A stretch of 64,000 nucleotides of DNA from Mytilisepta virgata (taxonomy: Eukaryota > Mollusca > Bivalvia > Mytilida > Mytilidae): the NCBI GenBank assembly GCA_028015205.1, contig CM051519.1, positions 91,719,539 through 91,783,538 on the forward strand, in the 5' to 3' direction. The notes under the pieces were generated by a model that searched no databases, had not been told where the DNA came from, and saw nothing but the letters and a program-made list of their open reading frames with translations. The position numbers and the translations under genes are program-made. Positions 53,001-60,109 of the stretch are shown in pieces (position 1 is the stretch's first letter; every line of letters begins with the position of its first letter).

Positions 53001-56000
53001 CAAAACCCTTATGCCGTCGGTCGTTTGGTTAGACAATGAAGGAAACTTTGGAAATCTGGTGTTTTGTGGAAAAAGTTGGACCAGAAGTTTTTGAAACTAT
53101 GTTTTTATGAGTAAATATGCAAGCTTATCTAGGATTGAAGCTTAAGCAAGGCTAGTTAAGCAGCTTTTTATCTCGATTTTAGGATATGACACATGCGCAA
53201 AGAAACGAATTTCTTTCCGAATTACGACTATGTTTATATTGGAATATCATATAAGAAAATAAACATTCCGCGGTAAAATAGTCCTAATATTTGTTGTTGC
53301 TGTTGTAGTTGTTTTTTAATAGAAATGTAACTGAAACACACCGAGAAGTGTAATTGTCCAGTTATTTAATAAAAGATGTGTGTTTTATTGACGATTTCCT
53401 TTTTGTTTTGAAAGCCGTGTAAAGTATTCGCGCCTTTTAAAATGTACCAGATATCGGCGTAAGGATTTTGAATGTTTACTGTGACATTTGCACGGATATT
53501 TTCGACTCCGATCTTATTTTCAAAAGATTTCAAAGGTAAGTTCCATTTTTGTTGTGAACGTGATTGTTAACTTATACAGAACATATTTTGCACATTATTT
53601 GCTTATTCTTCTTGTAATTCTGATGGTATTTTGTGTATTTGATTAACCTTTTGACCTGATCATCGTGACTTCATTTTGTCAAACCTGTTGGTCAGTGATA
53701 GAATTGCATACAGGTTATTTGAAATGCCGACAACTTGCACATTAAGATTGAAAAACACTGTGTTTATCATTAATTTAGAAAACGGTATTATCGAAAGTAT
53801 AATGGGTTTATTTTAATTGAAAGCTTGAATGTTTACGTTCTGATCTACCGGGTAACACGAATGACCGAATGACGCCGTCATTTTCCGAATAACACCTGTA
53901 ATGACCGAATGACACCTGAAATTTTAATTTTAGCACATATTGGTGACTTTTAAACATTGTTTAATAAATAATATTACATTATAAGTTGATGATATATCAT
54001 AAAAATGTTTTATTGAAGCAGGTAAGTTCATTCAGATGTCATTATAAATTTGGCGGATATATCAAACATGGCGACCAAGGAAATCAAAATGTGAAGACTA
54101 AAAGAAAGATTGCATACATTGAAAACGTGTTCATTTTGGACCACAAAAGTGGAGCCCTCATGCCACGACAAGGCAATGAACAATATGAGGGTGGGCGCCC
54201 TTTTTAAATTCCCCTTTTTAAAGAAAATAAAGAATAGTTAACGTTCTAGAATAATTTTTTTTTATGTATTTATATATATATATATTTATATTTTTTAATA
54301 TAATTAAAAAGTTACAAAATATTTGATTAGAATGAAAGAAACAATTTGCAGGAACCCCCCTGAGAGATAAGAACCAAGCCCTTTTAAAGTTAAGTTAAAA
54401 CTACTAAGATATCCTGCACAAGGCACGGGCATATCTGTCGTAGTCCGCGGAACTTTATTTAGGATTTATTATAAAAAAAATTTAAAACTACTAAGATATC
54501 CTGCACAAGGAACGGGTTGTCGAATTCATATCAAATGCTAAATCGGCAAAAGAAGCGTCTGAAATATCGGCTACGGGTTCCGCGTCTGAAATATCGGCTA
54601 CGGGTTCTGCGTCTGACATATCGGCTACGGGTTCTGCGTCTGAGGTATCTGCTACGGTTACAACGGTAGGTTCCAAATCAGGTTGTTTATTCAATAATGG
54701 CACAAAATGGTTAGGAATAAATGGTCCACTTGGTTCTTTGTAACTGGTCCACATAATGGTACACATGGGTATTCCAGATACATTTACACCTCTGCCACAC
54801 ACTTTCCTAGAATGAGGTTGAGATATATACTCCAATGCTACCTGCGGGGGGAAATACGAACGTATTGGTATCTTCAATGCAGCACTCAATGCATCATATC
54901 AGCGTATCTACCAACAGTACCAACGTCATAGGCAAGCTGTAAGTAGGCAGCAACAACTATCCTGTTGTCTTGGATGAGGTCGACAAACTTAGTGTGAGCA
55001 CCGTCCTAGAACATGGGGAAGCTAAGTATCTCCAATAGGGTGTAGACTCGAAGCAGTAGATGGTATACTTCTGTTCCTGTCAAAGCGCGCGAAACTGACC
55101 TATAGAAACAATTCCCATCACCGGGTATTTTAGCGGGATACAGATCTTCCAACACAACTGGATGGTACCTACGTAGAATGCTGAATGATTTCCTTGGTCG
55201 CCATGTTTGATATATCCGCCAAATTTATAATGATATCTGTATGAACTTACCTGCTTCAATAAAACATTTTTATGATATATCATCAACTTATAATGTAATA
55301 TTATTTATTAAACAATGTTTAAAAGTCACCAATATGTGCTAAAATTAAAATTTCAGGTGTCATTCGGTCATTCCAGGTGTTATCCGGAAAATGACGGCGT
55401 CATTCGGTCATTCGAGCTACCGCTGATCTACCTGCACATGCGCAATGTAGTGTAAATATATTGTAGAAATGACCCCCTTCTACAATTGTCCAAACTTTGT
55501 CTTTTTATATAACCTTAATAACTTGAAGACCTTTGATTTCTGTTTATTTTAATTCATCAAATCATTATTATGCGTTTGTCTTTTTAAAAAAATTCAATTT
55601 AGAGTGATAATTCAAGAAGCGTTAGCCGACTCGTGCTTTCTTTGATTGATTAGTGCATATTTATTGAAATAATCATCAGCAATGTTTGTACAAATAAAAG
55701 TCAAATGCTAGCAACCTAACCCTAGCAGTGCTATGCACTTTGATTTATTATTTCGGTTAGGAACAACTTTTCGATGTTTGAAATGGAATTATAAGGATTA
55801 AATACGATTTTGTATGAGTTTATCGATGCGTAAACTCTGCCTTTTCACTCACAAACTCAACATAAAGTCCTTTGGACTTTATTTAGTTTGTTAGTCGGCC
55901 GAGTTTACACATCGTATTTAATCCTATAGTAACATCATTGTCCACAAATAAAATGATTGATGCTTGGTGACAAACACAATTCCATAAATTGTTTTCATTC

Positions 56001-56243
56001 AATCTGGTATTTATCAAAGTTACAAACATGGTAACCTCCCTGGATTTTTCAGTGCTGTCAACATAACAGGTCATGGAAAGGGCTTAATAATTCATTCATG
56101 CGTAACACATATTTCATTTTAAACAGTGCTTTTCTTCAGTTTCAAGAGATAAAATGCCCACTAGTTCAGTTGTGCATTACACATATTTTTGTTCTGTTTC
56201 AGGACTGTGCTATGAAGAAGTTGAAAATTGGGTATCTTCCTGA
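22899..56243 (+). CDS. MAPK14-like: p38 MAP kinase gene with three duplicated exons
   Basis: This proline-directed Ser/Thr kinase of stress and immune signalling is activated by dual phosphorylation of TGY by MKK3/6. The chain 1A-2-3-4-5-6b-7(short)-8-9b-10-11-12 gives 1062 nt, 353 aa plus stop; human p38alpha has 360 aa. Visible sites are the Gly-rich loop GAGAYGQV (about 34-41), VAVKKL with catalytic Lys55, alpha-C Glu in TYREIRML, hinge [11 protein letters not shown] (gatekeeper Ser108), HRDLKPSN (151-157), DFG (170-172), [14 protein letters not shown] (TGY 182-184), [12 protein letters not shown], the MAPK insert, and the docking tail DPTDEP...DQSFE. Every internal exon junction agrees in phase. 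Exons 1, 6 and 9 each exist in two intact copies and exon 7 has two donors, described separately. The start ATG is the first in-frame Met before the conserved [14 protein letters not shown]. p38alpha/beta-like (AGC-type TGY) is clear; the exact paralogue is not. Confidence 0.95.
23168..24186. repeat. Inverted-end element built of TTTC/GGAAA repeats
   Basis: CCAAAATTTCTTCCTGTGA at about 23174 and its inverse CACACCGGAAGAAATTTT at about 24165-24182 form inverted ends. The interior repeats ATTTCTTCCTTACCTGGTGA (about 23550 and 23630), and at 23940-24160 has a roughly 50-bp tandem array of TGAAATATAT-CC-GAATAAA. It lies in p38 intron 1 and is non-coding. Confidence 0.4.
24780..25375. repeat. ~170-bp tandem repeat, three units
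   Basis: GTTTCTCAAACATGCC (or the variant TTCCTCAAACATGCC) recurs at about 24880, 25050 and 25220, each followed by GTTAATGAAACTTT and TGGTCCAATACTTTTT. The series is headed by ATTATACGCCCTGCAGACAA and a CTGTCTGTCTGTCC tract. Confidence 0.7.
27290..28330. repeat. 160-bp tandem repeat, five to six diverging units
   Basis: TTGTGACATCAACTCCTCAT starts at 27451, 27611 and 27771, exactly 160 nt apart. Older units lie on each side (27300, 27900, 28078). Each unit carries GATGTAGATGTGCAATAAGG and TTGATTTTGCTCAACGGGTG. Central units are nearly identical and outer ones are degraded. The run is in p38 intron 1. Confidence 0.85.
28640..30330. repeat. Continuation of the ~160-bp family, interrupted by an insertion
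   Basis: Units recognisable by TTTCTATACAGTATTGTCA, GCAATAAGGTTTTAGAATTT and GGGCCCACAGGG occur at about 28660-28850 and 29760-30320. Between them, 28852-29755 is a different element: TACGCTCGTCAAAATTTTGA at its left, a CTGTCCGTCCGTCC tract, then three ~170-bp units with CTCAAAAACGATTTATGATT (about 29117, 29287 and 29445), ending GGGGCGTATCATGCGCTCG. Confidence 0.6.
30496..31829. mobile_element. Helitron-like pair or TIR-like element, CTAG hairpin ends
   Basis: At 30496 the sequence reads CTAGAGGCTCTCAAGAGCCT. At 31829 the inverse hairpin AGGCTCTTTAGAGCCT is followed by CTAG and T. The interior has ~160-bp subrepeats (CTGAAACCACTxxxCCAATT, TGGTCCTT, AGATGGCTG). Two opposed hairpin-CTAG ends fit two Helitron-type copies back to back, or one element with inverted ends. 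A small palindrome at 31177-31245 is nested inside. Confidence 0.5.
31177..31245. mobile_element. 69-bp palindromic mini-element
   Basis: GTGTAAGGGAGGTAATC (31177-31193) and its exact inverse (31229-31245) flank a 35-bp loop. Arms this perfect in a decayed neighbourhood suggest a recent miniature insertion. Confidence 0.55.
32057..32430 (-). mobile_element. LINE 3'-end-like sequence
   Basis: A (GATAA)n tract is followed by TTTATTTCCAATTAATGGGC and CCAAACAAGCA. The same arrangement, (GAATAA)n then TTTATTTCCAATAAAGGGCC, is found at 63708. Read on the minus strand this is a 3' end with a simple-repeat tail, probably of a non-LTR family. Confidence 0.45.
32431..32456. repeat. (TA)n microsatellite
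   Basis: About 13 TA dinucleotides in p38 intron 1. Confidence 0.9.
32796..33176. mobile_element. 381-bp TIR element with 7-bp TTAGTAG duplication
   Basis: TTAGTAG at 32789-32795 and 33177-33183 flanks inverted tips CCCAGGGGGTTTCTT and, as reverse complement of the right end, GCCCGGGGGGTTACTGAC. The interior (32845-33115) is a diverged ~36-bp tandem array of AGAACAGGGT and TTTTTCATG(C/T)CCTG. There is no coding sequence. The superfamily is unknown. Confidence 0.65.
33422..35419 (-). mobile_element. Jockey-like LINE RT copy, 5'-truncated and frameshifted
   Basis: The minus strand encodes, in pieces, [17 protein letters not shown] (about 35330), [11 protein letters not shown] (about 35120), [36 protein letters not shown], motif [11 protein letters not shown] (about 34460), motif [19 protein letters not shown] (about 34290) and motif [11 protein letters not shown] (about 34215), where the usual FADD Ala is Thr. 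Then follow [28 protein letters not shown] and a 175-codon C-terminal frame (33949-33422) with [16 protein letters not shown]. At least four frameshifts or stops break it. It sits antisense in p38 intron 1, ending about 230 bp before exon 1B. Confidence 0.85.
35420..35650 (+). promoter_or_regulatory. Candidate 5'UTR/promoter of exon 1B
   Basis: These ~230 bp separate the broken LINE from exon 1B. They contain CCACCGCCATTTTTTGCG at about 35570-35588, a YY1-like core (CCGCCATTTT) often placed at animal transcription starts. There is no TATA box. This is a suggestion from position and one motif only. Confidence 0.25.
35651..35772 (+). CDS. MAPK14-like: p38 exon 1B (alternative first exon)
   Basis: The exon is 122 nt, exactly as 1A, with its own ATG (35651) and donor GTAAGA at 35773. 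It encodes [16 protein letters not shown], then [15 protein letters not shown] and VGAGAFGQV. Its split codon AG+C gives Ser instead of Cys. It differs from 1A at 11 of 122 positions, 9 of them amino-acid changing. Intron bases after the donor are also similar (AATCTTCT). It joins exon 2 in the same phase, so either copy yields a full kinase. Confidence 0.85.
36408..36565. repeat. 76-bp tandem duplication
   Basis: TTGACAGCCTTTATTTGTTT begins at 36411 and 36487; the copies differ by about one base over 70 and end in TA-rich runs. A recent local duplication in intron 1. Confidence 0.85.
36673..37034 (+). mobile_element. Full-length tRNA-derived SINE (family B)
   Basis: The tRNA-like head contains GGTCTCGTGCTAGCATGCTC (A-box region) and GGGTTCAATCCC (B box). 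An unrelated body follows, and a 3' end ATTCATCCATCCA. Perfect 10-bp flanks TCCCTTTTAT (36663-36672 and 37035-37044) are the target duplication. It lies 79 bp upstream of p38 exon 2. Confidence 0.85.
37114..37243 (+). CDS. MAPK14-like: p38 exon 2 (ATP-binding Lys)
   Basis: The exon is 130 nt, acceptor TTTTCAG and donor GTAAGT. After the split residue it encodes [20 protein letters not shown], then [20 protein letters not shown] and HEN. It contains the ATP-anchoring Lys of VAVKK and the alpha-C Glu of YREI. The length equals the vertebrate exon as remembered. It is the common acceptor for exons 1A and 1B. Confidence 0.95.
37443..37501 (+). CDS. MAPK14-like: p38 exon 3
   Basis: The exon is 59 nt and encodes [20 protein letters not shown], the beta-4/beta-5 region (human VIGLLDVFTPA...FNDV). 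Acceptor TATTTCAG; donor GTAAGT at 37502. It exits in phase 2. Confidence 0.95.
37719..40048 (+). mobile_element. Helitron-like composite with 544-bp tandem duplication
   Basis: The left end TTAGCTCACCTGGCTATTGC, then CACTTGGTGTCCATCGTCC, matches (inverted) the 5' end of the element at 1757. A second start-like word, AGCTCACCTGGCCAAAGGCC, occurs at 38270. The interior has ~155-bp subunits with TTTATCTCCAAAACTATTTG. The 3' hairpin region CAGGTGAGCGATACAGGCTC, TGGTGAGCCTC occurs twice, because about 38965-39507 and 39508-40048 are near-identical tandem copies (offset 543-545 bp). Located in p38 intron 3. Confidence 0.6.
41098..41340 (+). mobile_element. tRNA-SINE (family A), full length
   Basis: The head GGAGCCTCGCTGGCTGAGCG, then TAGTTCGTCATGACTACTAA, and a B box in GAGTTCAAATCTC give a Ser/Leu-tRNA-like start. 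The tail is TGCTGAAAACGGCATAAAAC plus an (ACAA)n end. It may belong to a widespread molluscan SINE family; the family name is not verified. Confidence 0.8.
41524..41635 (+). CDS. MAPK14-like: p38 exon 4 (hinge and gatekeeper)
   Basis: The exon is 112 nt and encodes [20 protein letters not shown], then [17 protein letters not shown]. The gatekeeper position, Thr106 in human p38alpha, is Ser here, and the following residue is Pro. Met and Gly of the hinge are kept. Donor GTGAGT. Confidence 0.95.
41928..42061 (+). mobile_element. tRNA-SINE (family A), 3'-truncated
   Basis: It carries GGGCCTTGGTGGCCGAATGG and a B box in GAGTTCAAACCTC, then breaks off after CTTAATTGACAAT. The rest of the consensus seen at 41098 and 47565 is missing. 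Confidence 0.75.
42209..42312. repeat. ~31-bp minisatellite, three to four units
   Basis: TATCTTACCAGATATCGCA plus ATACAxATTGTT repeats at about 42210, 42240 and 42272, with a diverged fourth copy, in p38 intron 4. Confidence 0.8.
42486..42515 (+). CDS. MAPK14-like: p38 exon 5 (30-nt microexon)
   Basis: The exon is exactly 30 nt and encodes [10 protein letters not shown], ending in the His-Arg of the HRD motif. Acceptor GTTTCAG; donor GTATGT. The Asp comes from whichever exon 6 copy follows. Confidence 0.95.
43471..43518 (+). CDS. MAPK14-like: p38 exon 6a (alternative catalytic loop)
   Basis: The 48-nt exon encodes [16 protein letters not shown], acceptor CATTTTCAG and donor GTAATA. The catalytic Asp, Lys and Asn (D-MKPSN) are retained. 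The second half (TPDNW) departs from the family NEDCE that leads to the DFG strand. It differs from 6b at 16 of 48 nt, including several silent changes in the KPSNIAV part, so the copy is old and its core has been conserved. Confidence 0.88.
43554..43601 (+). CDS. MAPK14-like: p38 exon 6b (canonical catalytic loop)
   Basis: The 48-nt exon encodes [16 protein letters not shown], matching vertebrate p38 (human [16 protein letters not shown]) apart from Leu to Ile. The acceptor follows a pyrimidine-rich tract (TTTCCTTTATCTTTTTATAG); donor GTAATT. It begins only 35 nt after the end of 6a. Confidence 0.93.
44289..44424 (+). CDS. MAPK14-like: p38 exon 7 (DFG, TGY) with two tandem donors
   Basis: The exon encodes [27 protein letters not shown] and [11 protein letters not shown]. 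Donor 1 (GTATGC at 44404) gives the family-standard 115-nt exon. A 21-nt imperfect tandem copy follows, encoding MHYTQAG after MHYGQTG, with donor 2 (GTAAGG) at 44425, giving 136 nt. Both donors leave phase 1, so the long form adds 7 residues between APE and VDIWSVG without a frame change. Confidence 0.92.
45854..45925 (+). CDS. MAPK14-like: p38 exon 8
   Basis: The 72-nt exon encodes the [21 protein letters not shown] stretch and GND, alpha-F of the C-lobe with the structural Asp-Ile-Trp. Acceptor CTATTGTAG. The donor GTATCC is weak by consensus. Length and phase equal the vertebrate exon from memory. Confidence 0.93.
47565..47828 (+). mobile_element. tRNA-SINE (family A) with 8-bp duplication
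   Basis: It starts GGGGCCTCGGTGGCCGAGTG, with a B box variant GAGTTTGAATCTC, and ends AAACCCCAACTAAACAAAC. ATTATACA flanks both sides (ends at 47564; recurs just after the tail at about 47832). Located in p38 intron 8. Confidence 0.8.
48531..48610 (+). CDS. MAPK14-like: p38 exon 9a (alternative alpha-G/MAPK-insert exon)
   Basis: The 80-nt exon encodes [20 protein letters not shown], then KITDED. The LTGTPP core is like the mammalian CSBP1-type alternative exon (RLTGTPPAYL). The acceptor ACACACTAAG has a weak pyrimidine tract; donor GTGAGT. It is used instead of 9b; joining both would add 80 nt and break the frame. Confidence 0.88.
50203..50870 (+). mobile_element. Decayed Helitron-like repeat block
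   Basis: AGATCACTTTGCCAAAAGGG at about 50205 is a worn version of the TTAGCTCACCTGGCCAAAGG end. It is followed by four ~150-bp subunits with CTGAAACCA-T-xxCCAATT and GGTCCTCTTTCAGAATTT. No intact terminal hairpin remains. Located in p38 intron 9a-9b. Confidence 0.5.
51187..51266 (+). CDS. MAPK14-like: p38 exon 9b
   Basis: The 80-nt exon encodes [20 protein letters not shown], then KISSPE, close to human [26 protein letters not shown] (CSBP2 type). Acceptor TTAGTTGTAG; donor GTAAGA. It lies 2576 nt after 9a. Confidence 0.92.
51671..51749 (+). CDS. MAPK14-like: p38 exon 10
   Basis: The 79-nt exon encodes [16 protein letters not shown], then [10 protein letters not shown]. Compare human ARNYIQSL...[12 protein letters not shown]. 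Acceptor AATTTGTAG; donor GTAAGT. Confidence 0.95.
52201..52374 (+). CDS. MAPK14-like: p38 exon 11 (C-lobe end, docking groove)
   Basis: The 174-nt exon encodes [40 protein letters not shown] and [17 protein letters not shown]. It carries the acidic common-docking residues in DPTDEP and the DQSFE motif. Donor GTAAGT. Confidence 0.95.
53850..55422. mobile_element. Mutator-like element, ~235-bp TIRs
   Basis: Direct repeats CTGATCTACC (53840-53849 and 55423-55432) flank long inverted repeats: 53850 to about 54087 and 55188 to 55422. Tips are GGGTAACACGAATGACC and CGGTAGCTCGAATGACC. The arms share GAATGACGCCGTCATTTTCC, CATTATAAGTTGATGATATA and AACATGGCGACCAAGGAAAT with few differences. Long TIRs with a 9-10-bp duplication fit MULEs. 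No transposase is seen; the interior carries an OTU-like pseudogene. It lies in p38 intron 11. Confidence 0.8.
54491..55195 (-). pseudogene. OTU-like domain gene fragment inside the MULE
   Basis: On the minus strand from about 55190: [16 protein letters not shown], then [20 protein letters not shown], then [12 protein letters not shown]. The DGNCFYRS core is the Asp-Cys signature of OTU cysteine proteases (deubiquitinases) and of OTU-like vertnin-type proteins. A TAG interrupts at about 55006 and a frameshift near 54905. The last frame (54889-54491) gives [27 protein letters not shown] and PNHFVPLL, where His would be the OTU catalytic His. It ends with four ~10-residue repeats of SDAEPVAD(I/M). 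OTU domains captured by MULEs are known in plants; here the copy is broken and non-functional. Confidence 0.6.
56203..56243 (+). CDS. MAPK14-like: p38 exon 12 (C-terminus and stop)
   Basis: After the split Arg codon the exon encodes [12 protein letters not shown] and TGA. This matches the vertebrate SLTYDEVISF pattern and then stops, leaving a C-terminal tail several residues shorter than human p38alpha. Acceptor CTGTTTCAG. Confidence 0.9.
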
Positions 56244-59200
56244 TCTAGACAGAATTAGAACTAGGTGTACATATACATGTGCTATCAAATTATATACATT
56301 TTACAAATGTAAACGATTGTTAGTTGAAATACTTGACAGATTATGCTGTTATGATCAAAATCACAGTCTGAACTTTTTTTTATATCATTTAAAAATGTAT
56401 GTTAGACCATTGTTGAGATTTTAGGACAGCGTTGAAAATTTGAGTCATGGATATATTGTTTAAACTATTTTCAAATTTATTTGTTAATTGTAATAGAATA
56501 AGAAAAGTTAAAAGTGTTAAAAAGGTAGTTTTGCTTGTAGGCAATTGGAAGTTTAATTTTTTTTTAAAACTACGAGACCATGTTTTCATGACATGCAGAA
56601 GGGGTGTACTATGAAATTTAGTTGTAAAATTCGTTTGGATGAAATATACAGAAAATTTTCCTTTTAAAAGCGTTTTATCATTTTATTTCCTGGTGTCTTA
56701 TATAACATTTATGTAAATTGCCAAATGTAAAATTTATCTAACTTTTCAGTAAAAGAAAATAGCACTTAAATGGACAAGTGAAGTTTTCTTTAATAGAATC
56801 ATGATATTTCTAATTACTGTAGTAGGGATGTCTCACATGGAAATCCTCTTGTCTTTTAGCACTCACTTTTAACTGGATTTCCCAATGCATAATGGTAACA
56901 ATACTATATTAATTCATAGTGCATTTTATAATTAATAAAATTGAGTTGAGTTGAGCTCAAAGTTGAAAATCTTTCTCATGTTCAACGTATACTTACTGCG
57001 AGGTACTTTTTTTGAAATATCAATATTAAATAAAAAATCATCGAACTCAGAATGTTGGCAAAAATATCTCATAGGGGAGCAGGATTCATGCAAATAGCAG
57101 CTGACACCATAGATATTGACATTTTTGCCACTTTAACTTTAAAATATCAGCTCATTTACATATTTAAAATCATTTAACTTTAAACAATCTACTAAAACTT
57201 AAAAACAAAAAGGATCTAAAAGTGCTTTTGTAAAGGGCAAAAAATATAGAAGAAATGTGTTAAATTTGTAGAGGGATATATATTTGTGCACAGTAAAAAT
57301 TGTGCATTAATTCTGGACCAGGACCTAATACAAGACATGACTTACATTTAGGTCATATTCCATGAAGTGCATCAAGTTTATGTTTTTTAGTTTGATTTGT
57401 TTGGATTTATTGACCAAGGCAAAAGTAGTAATTAACATCTACAAAAAATTTGTATATGCAATTCTATCAATAAAGAAAATATTCTTACTTTGTACCAATC
57501 TGTATTGTACATTAGAAATGGCATACTTGAAAATAGGGCTTGGTGGAGTTTCCTTTCAGAAGATATAAATAAAATATTAATCTTTAATTCAACTTTCTTA
57601 TTTTGATAACAGTACCATCATGTGTAATTTTATAGATCTTGTGATAAAACTGAAACTTTCACTTATTTTCAATAGAGGAAAATTAATTTACTGCCTTTTA
57701 TTCTTTGGGAAATGTTCTGTTCAATAATTGTGTGTGAATCTTCAGATTCAATTTAATATTTTATCTTTTTATGACAGAAAAAAATGTAAAGATGTTTTTC
57801 AAACCAAATTTATTATGGTCCTGTACTTAAATTATCCCTATTTTTTCAAATTCCGTTAGACATGATTTTATTTAACTAGACTTTCAAAACTTGATATCAC
57901 TGGTAGTTTGGATGGCTTCAGACAGTGATTAAGGAAAATCAGTACTGCTCATTTCTTGTTTTTTTTAATGATTGGAATGTTATAAATGTTAAACATATCT
58001 TTTTTAATATTTCCTTTATGATTAGATGTTTAGTTCACTTATTGTTAGAATTTATTTGGTTTGTATTATTTTATAGGGAAGTTGATATTTTACCATTAAC
58101 CCTTTTACATTGCTTTGAAATTATTTAGATTAAAAAATAATAGATAATTGAATTGCTCACAAAGTAGAAAATTAGAATCCTTCACATGCTTCATAACCAT
58201 GTAAATAATTAATTTGGCTTTTAATGTAATCATAATTAGTTCTTTATGCATTTTACTTTAGATTTATTTTTAAAACAAACAATGAAATATGTTTTGATAA
58301 TACGTACTAAAGGGGGCAAATTTTGGATGTAAAAGTGGTTTAACTTGTGAGTAAAAGTGACCATTTTTAATGCATTCGAGAAAAAAGTCATGATTTTATT
58401 TGCTTCATTTCATTGTTATTACTGATGACGTTAGAGTGAGAAATGAAATATTTTGATATTAATTCCTGTAGCTGTAAAAGGTATAACTTTGCACAAATGT
58501 AAATTTTTAAGTCAAGCATGAGAAACATTTGTCTTTTATTTTCCCATAAATATTTAAGAGGGGAGGGGATAATTTTAATAATCTCGATATAGAAAGGAAA
58601 GTTGTAAAATTATCTGCGCTTTGTAATTTGAACAAGGGAGGTAACTGACATTTAAATTTTATGCATGATGGGGTGAAGGAAAAAATGTCTTTCTGGACAC
58701 CCTGAACATTTAGTTCTGAAACACTGTCAAAATGTTTTTTATATTATGATGTGTCAGATATTAAGATTTTCAAAAATATTTAATAAAAATAATTAATTCA
58801 ATGAAAAAAGAGCCAGGAGTCAAAAATTGAAATTGAAAAAAAGTTGTTTGGTTGATAATAGAATCAAAGGTCTTATTTGTCATGAGTAATCTCATCTTTT
58901 CTTTATAGTCACAGAATATGAAAAAAACATGCATGCTAAAGACACTAATATTCAATGTAAATGAATCAGTATTTTGGAAATGGTAAGAAAAATAAAGGGT
59001 GATAAATGTGGAAATCCTGTGTGCATCAGCATGTCAACATCTGTAAGGGTAAAATTGTGCAATTTATAAATTGTTTGTTATACGTGCATTGTAAAATCCC
59101 ATGTAAATAGAAGCATGAATTTTATAATTAATACAATATGTTTATTATATTGCAAAATCATTCAAATATGTGCATACAGTATTTTTTATAGAACAGTGGA

Positions 59201-60100
59201 AGGTGAGAATAAAATGTTGAACATTGTTGACAGTCATTGTTAGAAACATTATGTTGTTAAGTTTTCAGAAGATCTTATATGAGAGATTTTTATCAGTGTG
59301 TCGTTATTAAATATTCTTTAGATAAGAAAAGTGTGTATGGAAAGATACCTAATATAATTTGTCATGTGAAAATTTTATTAAAATATTCACTTGAAGATAA
59401 AATATGATGGATTCAATGATTTCACATTGTTAGTTATAAAGCTGAATTAGTTATAAAAATACATTTTTATTTGTCAAAGTCATGAGAAACTTCTTTTTGG
59501 GAATGAAGTAAAGATTTCACCAAGCTGAACATATGCATCATTGTTAAAAGTCTGAAATTGAATGCAAATAAATTAGATTGTATAAATTTGATGTAATATT
59601 GTTATTTCATTGGTGGAAAAAGAATTCCTTCTTGAACTAAATGGATACCATTGGTGAATTCAGTGGAATTTATCTCAAAGAAACATATCCAAATACTTTC
59701 ACAATATCCAACTCACTGAGTTGAATTTTCAGATATGTCCAATTTTTTATGTGGTCCCAAATGTTTTACAGTGGTAATACATGAATCATGACTCATGTTG
59801 AGTAAAATTTGGTTGAGTCAAATTTCTTCTATATCGAACCAAATTATAAGAACAATGTAAATTTTATTCATTATGTTGAAGTTATCACCTATCAGAACAT
59901 CACCTTGCAGAATAAATGTCTTAACTATTTTCGGTTCTTGATAAACAGCATCTTCTGATTTTTTTGAGCTATTGAAAACATTTCACTGAGAGTTCACTGG
60001 TGTTAATGTACAAAAGGTTTTGGTCAGCAAGTTAAGCAACAAAATGCTTGGTGGGTACACTATTTGTATACATTATGGATTACCTTTGTGAACTGACAAA
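56244..60100 (+). other. p38 3'UTR and AT-rich downstream flank
   Basis: There is no coding signal. Candidate poly(A) signals AATAAA occur at 56934-56939 and 57568-57573. The 3'UTR length cannot be set without transcripts. A GGGAGGTAAC word at about 58637 matches the palindrome family at 31177. Confidence 0.4.
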
Positions 60101-60109
60101 ATCTTTTTA

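Larger units (their letters stand above)
52979..55724. mobile_element. Possible older TIR element hosting a nested insertion
   Basis: A perfect 16-bp inverted pair, TAGGGTTAGGTTGCTA (52979-52994) and its inverse (55709-55724), brackets the Mutator-like element at 53850-55422. No flanking duplication is clear. The tips contain one and a half telomere-type TTAGGG words, perhaps by chance. Confidence 0.35.
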
